32,537 nt of DNA from Pseudomonadota bacterium (GTDB lineage: Bacteria > Pseudomonadota > Gammaproteobacteria > Burkholderiales > Thiobacillaceae): positions 1 to 32,537 of the forward strand of contig JAUYFG010000078.1 of NCBI GenBank assembly GCA_030690985.1. Direction: 5' to 3'. The notes beneath the pieces are model-generated. The model saw nothing but the letters and a program-made list of their open reading frames with translations. It ran no database searches and was not told the origin of the DNA. Shown here in pieces: positions 22,786 to 29,819 of the stretch. The position numbers and the translations under genes were made by a program. How positions within the stretch are numbered: the stretch's first letter is position 1; each line of letters starts with the position of its first letter.

Positions 22786-22874
22786 GTCGGAAAAGCCGGC
22801 GGTCTTTTGCCGGCGCCTTCCGACACTCCCCCGACCCGGCGGAAGGCGCGATAAGGCTGCTTTTCCGACCCTAC
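22782..22874. repeat. REP-type palindrome, GTAGGGCGGAAAAGC family (copy 2), followed by T8
   Basis: 93-bp imperfect palindrome from GTAG to CTAC; its TAG (22783-22785) ends the dynamin-like gene. Seven bases after it is a run of eight T (22881-22888), making this the best intrinsic-terminator candidate in the window. Confidence 0.8.
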
Positions 22875-22915
22875 ATGTAATTTTTTTTCACCGTAGTAAT
22901 CAAGGAGAAGGAAAC

Positions 22916-23600
22916 ATGAACAGCAAATTGGCGGTTTTGGCAGCAATCGTTCTCGCGGGGGGGGGGGGGGGGCTGTAGCAGCCAAAGCCAGGTCCCGATA
23001 GCGGCTTCTTTTCCCCATTCTTATCAAAAGACCGTCAAAGCGGCGCATCACTGGCAGACCATCGCCGACGACACCGCCAGCCAGGCGGCCAGCAAGATTC
23101 AGCAGCAGTCCCTCACTACCGCGCTGCGCATCGCGCCCAGCGCCTCCAACTCGGCCTTCAATCAGGCCTTCCGCGAGTTCCTCACCACCGGCCTGGTCAA
23201 CAAGGGCGTCGCCGTCACCACGGAGGATTACGCCTCCACCGAAATCAAGGTGGAAACCCAGGTGGTGCGCCAGGCCAGTTCCCGCTATGCCGTCGCCCCG
23301 GGCACCTTCACCCTGCTGACGGCCGGCGTATGGGTGTTGCGCAATGCCATCGTCGATACCTGGAGCGGGGGAACCATCGCCGGTGTCCTGCTGGGCACGG
23401 CCATCGCCACCGACGTGCTCAATGCCAAGGATGCCAACCCCATCGGCCATCCGCCCACCCACACCGAGCTCATCGTCACCACCTCGGTAACGAGCAAGGG
23501 CCAATACGTCATGCGCCGCAGCGTTGTGTATTACATCGAAGACATCGATGGCTCGCTCTATCGGCAGGCGATGGAATGGAAAGTGGTGGGGCAATCATGA
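22916..23600 (+). CDS. Lipoprotein of unknown function, interrupted by a 16-G tract (possibly phase-variable)
   Basis: ATG 22916 follows AAGGAG and encodes MNSKLAVLAAIVLA, the start of a lipoprotein signal. A run of 16 G (22957-22972) then shifts the frame into an immediate TAG. From the other side, the frame opening GCSSQSQVPIAASF is uninterrupted to the TGA at 23598-23600. With three G the junction would read VLAGC, a perfect lipobox, giving about 223 residues; lengths of 12 or 15 would also restore frame but with polyglycine before the Cys. The mature part has two moderately hydrophobic stretches (TFTLLTAGVWVL and TIAGVLLGTAIAT). I do not recognise the family. The stop overlaps the FlgO-like start, so the two proteins are coupled. 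Confidence 0.7.
22957..22972 (+). repeat. 16-base G homopolymer in a lipoprotein signal sequence
   Basis: Sixteen consecutive G between the hydrophobic core and the would-be lipobox Cys. At this length the reading frame is broken; removing one G restores it. It is either a slippage-prone contingency tract or an assembly error. Confidence 0.9.
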
Positions 23601-24151
23601 TGAAAAAGCTAATTGCCATCCTCTCCCTTGCCCTGTCCCTGGGTGCCTGTTCCATGGAACCGACCCGTCCCGCAGCCATGTCGGTGGAGGACTACATCGG
23701 CAAGACCTATGACGCAGTCGATCAGATCCTGGCCCAGGCGGAACGCGCCCATGCCGAACGCGGCCAGTTCAACAAATTCGATCCGATCATCGTCGCCACC
23801 CTGGTGAACATCGACGAACTGGCGGAATCCTCCCGCCTCGGCCGCTCCATTTCGGAACAGGTGGCATCGCGCATGACGCAACGCGGCTACCAGGTGGTCG
23901 AACTGAAGCTGCGTGGCGACCTGTTCGTCAAACGCAGCGAAGGCGAGTTGCTGCTGTCTCGCGAAATCAAGGACATCAGCCTGCGCCACAAGGCCCAGGC
24001 GGTCGTGGTAGGCACCTATGCGATGGCGGAGAAATTCGTCCATGTGAATCTCAAGGTGGTCACCGGCGACACCCACCACGCCCTGGCCGCCATCGACTAC
24101 GGCTTGCCGATGGACGAAAACACCAAGAGCTTGATCTCACGGGGACGCTGA
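23597..24151 (+). CDS. FlgO-family outer membrane lipoprotein
   Basis: 184 residues. A lipoprotein signal (LIAILSLALSLGAC) is followed by a FlgO-like domain: IIVATLVNIDELAESSRLGR, SEQVASRMTQRGYQVVELKL, EGELLLSREIKDI and AVVVGTYAMAEKFVHVNLKV. In Vibrio, FlgO is an outer-membrane protein needed for motility and flagellar stability; many FlgO-domain lipoproteins occur without flagellar genes. Here there are none nearby; the partner is the upstream lipoprotein, whose stop overlaps this start (ATGATGA). Probably an envelope pair of unknown task. Confidence 0.85.
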   Translation: MMKKLIAILSLALSLGACSMEPTRPAAMSVEDYIGKTYDAVDQILAQAERAHAERGQFNKFDPIIVATLVNIDELAESSRLGRSISEQVASRMTQRGYQVVELKLRGDLFVKRSEGELLLSREIKDISLRHKAQAVVVGTYAMAEKFVHVNLKVVTGDTHHALAAIDYGLPMDENTKSLISRGR

Positions 24152-24156
24152 GCAAC

Positions 24157-24252
24157 GTAGGGCGGAAAAGCCGGCGGTCTTTTGCCGGCGCCTTCCGCCA
24201 TCTCCCGATGGCATACGGCGGAAGGCGCGATAAGGCCGCTTTTCCGCCCTAC
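24157..24252. repeat. REP-type palindrome, GTAGGGCGGAAAAGC family (copy 3) between flgO-like gene and rng
   Basis: 96-bp imperfect palindrome; the right CTAC, read on the minus strand as GTAG, supplies the TAG stop of rng (24249-24251). It separates two convergent genes and probably terminates both. Confidence 0.85.
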
Positions 24253-25700
24253 AGCAGGATGATGTCGTACTGCTCCTGGGTGAAGATGCTCTCCACCTGC
24301 AGGGAAATCGGTTTGCCGATGAAGTCGGAGAGCTGCGCCAGGCTTTGCGATTCCTCGTCCAGGTACATGTCGATCACGGTTTGCGAAGCCATGATACGGA
24401 ACTCGCGGGCGCTGAACTGACGGGCTTCGCGCAGGATGGAGCGGAGGATTTCGTAGCACACGGTCTGCGCGGTCTTGATCTGGCCGCGCCCCTGGCAGGT
24501 GGGGCAGGGTTCGCACAGCACCCGGATCAGGCTCTCGCGGGTGCGCTTGCGGGTCATCTCCACCAGGCCCAGTGAAGTAAAGCCGTTGATGGTCATGCGC
24601 GTGTGGTCGCGCGCCAGGGACTTCGACAACTCCGCCAGCACCGCCTGCTTGTGCTCCGTGCTGTCCATGTCGATGAAATCCAGGATGATGATGCCGCCCA
24701 TGTTGCGCAGGCGCAGTTGCCGGGCGATGGCCTGGGCCGCTTCCAGGTTGGTCTTGAATATCGTTTCGTCGAAGGTGCGGCCGCTGGTGTAACTGCCGGT
24801 ATTCACGTCGATGGTGGTCAGCGCCTCGGTCTGATCGACGACCAGATAGCCGCCCGATTTCAGGTCCACCCGCCGCCCCAGCGCCTTCTCGATTTCCTCT
24901 TCCACCCCGTAGAGATCGAACAGCGGCCGCTCGGCGGTGTAGTGATTGATCTTGCCGTGCACGTTGTGGGTGAACTCTTCCGCGAAGGCGTCCAGGCGTT
25001 GATGGGTCTCGCGCGAATCCACCAGGATGCGGGTGGTCTCCGCCGTCGCGAAATCGCGCAGCACGCGGTGCGCCAGGTCCAGTTCCTGATAGATCGACTT
25101 CGGCCCGGAGGTGTTCTCGGAACGCGCGCGAATCGCATCCCACAGGGTGTAGAGGTATTCCACGTCGGCGGCCAACTCGGCGTCGTCGGCGATGTTGGCC
25201 ATGGTGCGGATGATGAAGCCGCCCTGCTCGCTCTGCGGCAGGAGGCGGGTCAGACGCCCGCGCAGCAATTCCCGTTCCGTCTCGTCCTCGATCTTCTGCG
25301 AGATGCCGATGCGCGTTTCCTGCGGCAGGAACACCAGAAAGCGCCCCGCCATGCTGATCTGCGTGGACAGGCGCGCGCCCTTGGTGCCGATCGGGTCCTT
25401 GATGACTTGCACCAGCACACTCTGGCCTTCGTGCAGCACTTTCTCGATCGGGCGCGGGCTGTTGTCGCAGCGCGCTTCGACGATGTCGCCGACATGCAGG
25501 AACGCGGCGCGGTCCAGGCCGATGTCCACAAACGCCGATTGCATCCCCGGCAGAACGCGGCTCACCTTGCCCTGGTAGACGTTGCCCACCATGCCGCGGC
25601 TACCCGCGCGTTCGATGTGCAACTCCTGCACCACACCCAGATACAACACCGCGACCCGCGTTTCCTGCGGTGTCACGTTGATCAGAATTTCTTCGCTCAT
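24249..25700 (-). CDS. rng: Ribonuclease G
   Basis: 483 residues, standard RNase G length, without the long RNase E tail. An S1 domain (about 37-128: GNVYQGKVSRVLPGMQSAFVDIG region) precedes the RNase H-like and DNase-like catalytic parts; metal-binding Asp residues are expected in TIDVNTGSYTSG and IILDFIDMDS, and the Zn-link is CEPCPTCQGRG. It is a cytosolic 5'-end-dependent endonuclease for rRNA 5' maturation and mRNA decay. Downstream of maf on the same strand, separated by a repeat and a strong hairpin in its own leader (25720-25753). Confidence 0.96.
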   Translation of the reverse strand: MSEEILINVTPQETRVAVLYLGVVQELHIERAGSRGMVGNVYQGKVSRVLPGMQSAFVDIGLDRAAFLHVGDIVEARCDNSPRPIEKVLHEGQSVLVQVIKDPIGTKGARLSTQISMAGRFLVFLPQETRIGISQKIEDETERELLRGRLTRLLPQSEQGGFIIRTMANIADDAELAADVEYLYTLWDAIRARSENTSGPKSIYQELDLAHRVLRDFATAETTRILVDSRETHQRLDAFAEEFTHNVHGKINHYTAERPLFDLYGVEEEIEKALGRRVDLKSGGYLVVDQTEALTTIDVNTGSYTSGRTFDETIFKTNLEAAQAIARQLRLRNMGGIIILDFIDMDSTEHKQAVLAELSKSLARDHTRMTINGFTSLGLVEMTRKRTRESLIRVLCEPCPTCQGRGQIKTAQTVCYEILRSILREARQFSAREFRIMASQTVIDMYLDEESQSLAQLSDFIGKPISLQVESIFTQEQYDIILL

Positions 25701-25719
25701 GCGGTTCTCGAAAAGTCAG

Positions 25720-25753
25720 GATTCGCGAAGCGCGCCCGCGCGCCTCGCGAATC
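25720..25753 (-). promoter_or_regulatory. GC-rich hairpin in the rng leader
   Basis: gattcgcgaagcgcgc (25720-25735) pairs with 25738-25753 at 15 of 16 positions. It lies 20-53 bases upstream of the rng start codon and lacks GTAG ends. It could be a terminator for upstream transcription or a structured 5' leader controlling rng. Confidence 0.5.
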
Positions 25754-25776
25754 GTGGCTAACTGGCATGGCGGCCA

Positions 25777-25888
25777 GGCCGCCCCGAATAATGAAACCGG
25801 GCGCCCCTGTAGCGGAGGCGTCCCGCCTGCTTTGGGCGCTGAATGCAGGCGGGACGCCTGCGCTACAGGGGCCTGCTTGTTTCACGTT
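25777..25888. repeat. REP-type palindrome, GTAGCGCAGGCG family (copy 3), with long borders
   Basis: Arms 25809-25830 and 25845-25866 match at 21 of 22 positions around the same kind of 14-base loop as 7168-7225. Borders GAATAATGAAACCGGGC and GCTTGTTTCACGTTA are shared with the slt-side copy. The border's TAA ends maf. Confidence 0.8.
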
Positions 25889-26495
25889 AAAGCACCGGGA
25901 AACCCACCTCCCGCAGCAGTTGCGCCGTCTCGAACAAGGGCAAGCCCATCACCCCGGAATAACTGCCGGAAAGATGCTCGATGAACATCGCCGCACGGCC
26001 CTGGATGCCATAGCCGCCGGCCTTGTCGAACGGTTCGCGGGAAGCGACGTAAGCCGTTATTTCTTCTTCAGACAAGGCCCGGAACGTCACCGTACTTTCC
26101 GACAGCGCCACCGCCATGTGGCCCTGAAACACCACCGCCACCCCGGTCAGCACACTATGCGAGCGCCCTGAATAACCGCGCAGCATCGCCGCCGCCGCTT
26201 CAGCATCCGCCGGCTTGCCGAGAATCCGCCCATCCAGCGTCACGGTGGTATCCGCCGCCACGATCGGCCAGTCCGCCAGCGCGCGCCGATGCCGCGCCCG
26301 TTCTCCCGCCTCCGCCTTCAAGCGCGCCAGGCGCAGCACATAGTCCAGCGCCGGCTCCTCCGGCAGGGGCGTCTCATCCACATCCAGCCGCCCGGAATCA
26401 TTGCGCAATCGCAAAACCGCCGGCGCCAGACCGATCTGGCGCAACAACTCCAGTCGGCGCGGGCTTTGCGAGGCTAGATAGAGGGGTTTCAACAT
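25887..26495 (-). CDS. maf: Maf-family nucleoside triphosphate pyrophosphatase
   Basis: 202 residues. ASQSPRRLELL opens the Maf fold; VAADTTVTLDG holds the catalytic Asp, with ESTVTFRALS, EPFDKAGGYGIQGRAA and GSYSGVMGLPL following. The YGIQGRA and TTV forms match the dTTP/UTP pyrophosphatase (YhdE) subgroup rather than the m7GTP type. It hydrolyses non-canonical or excess nucleotides and has been tied to septum control. In related bacteria it often sits between rlmH and rng; here four export genes lie between it and rlmH. The TAA stop belongs to the repeat border TAACGTGAAACAAGC. Confidence 0.94.
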   Translation of the reverse strand: MLKPLYLASQSPRRLELLRQIGLAPAVLRLRNDSGRLDVDETPLPEEPALDYVLRLARLKAEAGERARHRRALADWPIVAADTTVTLDGRILGKPADAEAAAAMLRGYSGRSHSVLTGVAVVFQGHMAVALSESTVTFRALSEEEITAYVASREPFDKAGGYGIQGRAAMFIEHLSGSYSGVMGLPLFETAQLLREVGFPVL

Positions 26496-26536
26496 GGTGC
26501 GAAGAGGAGGCTGCGGCAGGGCACCGCATTTTCCAC

Positions 26537-27736
26537 TTATTCGGCGCGCAAAGCTTCCACCGGGTCCAGCCTCGCCGCCTTTCTCGCCGGGGCGACGCCG
26601 GCGGCGAGGCCGATGAACACGGCCACCCCTTCGGCGGCGAGGATGTAGTCCCAGGCCAGGCTGACCGGGAGGGCGGGCAGGAATAGTTGCAGGGTTTGCG
26701 CGAGGCCTAGCCCCAAGGCCAGGCCGGCCGCGCCGCCGAGGGCGGCGAGGCCGGCGGCTTCGACCAGGAACAGGGCCATGATCTGGCCGTGGCGGGCGCC
26801 CAGGGCGTTGAGCAGGCCGATTTCGCCGGTGCGTTCGGTAACGGTGATGGTCATCAGGGTGAGGATGCCGACGCCGCCCACCACCAGGGAGATGCTGCCC
26901 AGCGCCGCGACGGCGAAGGTGAGCACCCCAAGGATGGAATCGAGCACGGCCAACTGCTGTTTCTGTGGGGTGACGGTGAAGTCTTCGCTGCCGTGGCGCG
27001 CCTTGAGCAGACGGCGGATGCCGGCTTCGACGTGCTCCGGGTTGGCATCCGGGTCGTGGGCGACGTCGATTTCCATCAGGCCTTCGCGGTTGAACAACTC
27101 CAGCGCGCGGGCGGCGGGCAGGTAGACGGTGTCGTCGAGGTCGAAGCCGAGCACCTGGCCCTTGGCGGCCATCACGCCGACCACGCGGTAGCGCTGGCCG
27201 CCGACGCGGATCAGGACGCCGAGGGGGTTCTCGGCGCCGAACAGCTCGTTGCGCACCTTGGCGCCGAGCACGGCGAAGGCGCGCGGTGAACCGAGGTCGT
27301 CCGGGGGGAGGAAGCCGCCGACGGCAACCGTCATGCGGAAGGTCTGCGCGAAATCCGGCCCGACGCCGTAGACGGTGACGCGACGGCCGTGCCCAAAGGC
27401 TTCGACTTCCGCATTGCCCTGGACCACCGGGCAGACACTTTGGACTTGCGCCACCTGGCGCAGCGCCTGGGCGTCGTCCAGTGAGAGTGGACGCACGCTG
27501 CCGAACATGCCGACGGCACCGCCGTGGGTCTTGGTCTTGCCGGGGGTGACGGCGATGAGGTTGGTGCCGAACTGGGTGAATTCGGCCAGCACGAACTGGT
27601 GCAGGCCTTCGCCCAGGGCGGTGAGCAGGATCACCGCCGCGACGCCGACGGCGATGCCCAGCGCCGAGAGCAGGCTGCGCGCGGGGTGATGGGTGAGCGC
27701 GCCGAGGGAGAGGTGGAGGAGGTCGGGGAGGCGCAT
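26537..27736 (-). CDS. MacB/FtsX-type ABC transporter permease (permease 1)
   Basis: 399 residues. One membrane helix near the N-terminus (SALGIAVGVAAVILLTALGEG), a periplasmic MacB_PCD-like domain to about residue 260, then three helices of an FtsX domain (ILGVLTFAVAALGSISLVVG, ALFLVEAAGLAALGGAAGLA and a final one), with the coupling segment ITVTERTGEIGLLNALGA. Such permeases couple ATP hydrolysis to mechanical movement of a periplasmic adaptor instead of forming a channel. ATG 27736 is used; the frame further upstream is a REP palindrome. Last gene of the export cassette, 41 bp before maf. Confidence 0.9.
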   Translation of the reverse strand: MRLPDLLHLSLGALTHHPARSLLSALGIAVGVAAVILLTALGEGLHQFVLAEFTQFGTNLIAVTPGKTKTHGGAVGMFGSVRPLSLDDAQALRQVAQVQSVCPVVQGNAEVEAFGHGRRVTVYGVGPDFAQTFRMTVAVGGFLPPDDLGSPRAFAVLGAKVRNELFGAENPLGVLIRVGGQRYRVVGVMAAKGQVLGFDLDDTVYLPAARALELFNREGLMEIDVAHDPDANPEHVEAGIRRLLKARHGSEDFTVTPQKQQLAVLDSILGVLTFAVAALGSISLVVGGVGILTLMTITVTERTGEIGLLNALGARHGQIMALFLVEAAGLAALGGAAGLALGLGLAQTLQLFLPALPVSLAWDYILAAEGVAVFIGLAAGVAPARKAARLDPVEALRAE

Positions 27737-27767
27737 CAACGTGGGTGCATGAATCGTAGGTTGTGAC

Positions 27768-27840
27768 GTAGGTTGGGCAAAGCGTAGCGTGCCCAACACA
27801 CCGCCGCCATGTTGGGCACGCTTCGCTTTGCCCAACCTAC
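27768..27840. repeat. REP-type palindrome, GTAGGTTGGGCAAAGCG family (copy 3), inside the export operon
   Basis: 30-base arms (27768-27797, 27811-27840) with one mismatch. It lies between two co-directional permease genes. A stray cgtaggttg (27755-27763) just outside suggests an imperfect extra insertion. Confidence 0.8.
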
Positions 27841-27860
27841 GAATCTGCGTTTCGCCATGT

Positions 27861-29069
27861 TCACCGCCTCGCCAGCGCCAAAGCCGCGTCCAGCTTCGCC
27901 GCCCGCCGCGCCGGCAGCCAGGCGAACAGCATGCCGGCGACGAGGGCGGTGGCGACGGCAGCGGCCACCGCCCAGAGCGGCGGGCTGATCGGCAGGGCCG
28001 GGTAGAGGCGGCCGAGGACGAAGCTGGCAGCCAGGCCCAGGATCAGGCCGCCGACCGCGCCGAGAACGGAAATCAGCCCGGCTTCCGCCAGGAACAGGCG
28101 GCGCACGAGTGAGGCCGGCGCGCCCAGCGCCTTGAGCAGGCCGATTTCCGAGCGCCGCTGCGCCACCGAAACCAGCATCACGTTCATGATGAGCACGCCG
28201 GCCACCCCCAGGCTGATGCCGGCGATGCCGGCCACGGCCAGGGTCAGCGCGGTGAGGATGCGATCGAAGGTGGCGAGCACGGCATCCTGGGTGATGACGG
28301 TGACATCGGCCTCGCCTTCGTGGCGGGCCTTGAGTAACGCCAGCACACTTTCCTTCACTGCCGGCACCGCTTCCCGGCCACGCACTTCCACCAGGATGCG
28401 GAACAACGATTCGGTGTTGAACAACTGCTGCGCCGCCGCCACCGGAACCGCCACGGTTTCGTCGGTATTGAAGCCCATCTGCTGGCCTTGGGCTGCGAGG
28501 ATGCCGATCACCCGGAAGCGGCGGTCGCCGATGCGTACCCACTCGCCCAGGGCGTTGCCGGTGCCGAACAGTTCGGCGCGGATGCCTTCGCCCAGCACAC
28601 ACACCGGGGTGGCCTGATCGCTCGGGCCGGGCGGTAGATAGCGCCCCTGGCCGAGGCGCATGTGGCGGATTTCCAGCATGTCGGCGGTGGAGCCCAACAA
28701 CACCGCCTCGCGGCTGAGGCTGCCGCGCGATACCTGCGCCACCCCGACATTGAGCGGCGCCGCCCGCGCCACGCCGCGCAGGCGGGTAACGGCATCGGCG
28801 TCGCTCAGGGTGAGGTCGCGCGTGGTCTGGCCGGAGAGCACGCCGGGTGCGCCCCCCGTGGTTTCCGCGCGGCCGGGAATGACGATGAGCAGATTGCTGC
28901 CGAGCGAGGCGAACTGCTCCAGCACATAGCGCCGCGCGCCCTCACCCAGGGCGGTCAGCACCACCACCGAGCCGACGCCGATGCTCATGGCCAGGGCGAT
29001 GAGCAGGGTGCGCCGGGGCTGGTGGGCGAGGCTGCCCCAGGCGAGCGAGAGGGTGTCGGCGAGGGTCAT
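27861..29069 (-). CDS. MacB/FtsX-type ABC transporter permease (permease 2)
   Basis: 402 residues with the same plan as permease 1: LLIALAMSIGVGSVVVLTAL as first helix, periplasmic core, then three FtsX helices (LTLAVAGIAGISLGVAGVLI; ISVLGAVGGLILGLAASFVL; VAAAVATALVAGMLFAWL) and coupling motif VSVAQRRSEIGLLKALGAPA. The two permeases are clearly paralogous but diverged, so a heterodimer is likely. Its start overlaps the ATPase stop (ATGA, 29066-29069). Confidence 0.9.
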   Translation of the reverse strand: MTLADTLSLAWGSLAHQPRRTLLIALAMSIGVGSVVVLTALGEGARRYVLEQFASLGSNLLIVIPGRAETTGGAPGVLSGQTTRDLTLSDADAVTRLRGVARAAPLNVGVAQVSRGSLSREAVLLGSTADMLEIRHMRLGQGRYLPPGPSDQATPVCVLGEGIRAELFGTGNALGEWVRIGDRRFRVIGILAAQGQQMGFNTDETVAVPVAAAQQLFNTESLFRILVEVRGREAVPAVKESVLALLKARHEGEADVTVITQDAVLATFDRILTALTLAVAGIAGISLGVAGVLIMNVMLVSVAQRRSEIGLLKALGAPASLVRRLFLAEAGLISVLGAVGGLILGLAASFVLGRLYPALPISPPLWAVAAAVATALVAGMLFAWLPARRAAKLDAALALARR

Positions 29070-29740
29070 GAGGCTTGGTCCGCCACCACCCGGCCGTCTT
29101 CCATGGCGATGCGGCGCCCGGCGCGCGCACCGATTTCCTGGTCATGGGTGACCACGATCAAGGTGGTGCCGCGCCGGTTGAGATCTTCCAGCAGGGCCAG
29201 CACTTCGCGGCCGGTGGCGCGGTCGAGGTTGCCGGTGGGCTCATCGGCCAACAGGATGGAAGGATTCATGGACATGGCGCGGGCGATGGCGACACGCTGC
29301 AACTGGCCGCCGGAAAGCTGCGCGGGCAGATGGTCGGCACGCCCGGACAAGCCGACATCGGCCAGCAGGCGCGCCACCCTTTCCTTGCGCTCACTCGGCG
29401 CCACCCCCGCCAGGACCAGCGGCAGGGCGACATTGCCGGCGGCGGTCAGGCGCGGCACCAGGTGGAAGAACTGGAACACGAAGCCGATCTTTTCGCGCCG
29501 CACCGTCGCCGCAGCCACCTCGTCGAGACCGGTCACATCCAGGCCATCGAGCCGGTAAGTCCCGCTGTTGGGGCGGTCGAGCAGGCCAAGCAGATTGAGC
29601 AAGGTGGATTTGCCGGAGCCGGACGGCCCCATGATGGAAACGAACTCGCCGGCCAAGAGGTTCAGGCTCACCTCGCGCAGCGCTTGTACGCGCTGATCGC
29701 CGACCTGGAAGCTGCGGCTGATGCGGTCGAGTTCGATCAT
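29066..29740 (-). CDS. ABC transporter ATP-binding protein (LolD/MacB type)
   Basis: 224 residues: Walker A GPSGSGKST, Q-loop FVFQFFHLVPRLTA, signature LSGGQLQRVAIARA, Walker B ILLADEPTGNLD and switch VVTHD. The sequence is closest in style to the LolD/MacB nucleotide-binding domains. Start ATG 29740 gives MIELDRISRSF; the longer frame upstream is repeat DNA. Coupled by overlap to permease 2; the HlyD adaptor lies just upstream beyond a REP palindrome. Confidence 0.93.
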   Translation of the reverse strand: MIELDRISRSFQVGDQRVQALREVSLNLLAGEFVSIMGPSGSGKSTLLNLLGLLDRPNSGTYRLDGLDVTGLDEVAAATVRREKIGFVFQFFHLVPRLTAAGNVALPLVLAGVAPSERKERVARLLADVGLSGRADHLPAQLSGGQLQRVAIARAMSMNPSILLADEPTGNLDRATGREVLALLEDLNRRGTTLIVVTHDQEIGARAGRRIAMEDGRVVADQAS

Positions 29741-29753
29741 GCAGCCCGCCGCC

Positions 29754-29811
29754 GTAGGAGCGGGCTTGCCCGCGATAGCAACCGTCGCATCGCGGGCAAG
29801 CCCGCTCCTAC
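29754..29811. repeat. REP-type palindrome, GCGGGCTTGCCCGC family (copy 2), inside the export operon
   Basis: Perfect 22-base arms (29754-29775, 29790-29811), 14-base loop, GTAG to CTAC, between the HlyD and ATPase genes. Confidence 0.85.
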
Positions 29812-29819
29812 GAGGCGTC

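Noticed and set aside
21108-22880. A 590-codon plus-strand frame inside the dynamin-like gene
   Set aside because: Its product is dominated by Arg, Pro and His, the mark of an off-frame read in GC-rich DNA; it ends in a repeat.
24603-26171. A 522-codon plus-strand frame across rng and maf
   Set aside because: Antisense to two well-conserved genes, no family similarity, and it crosses the repeat between them.
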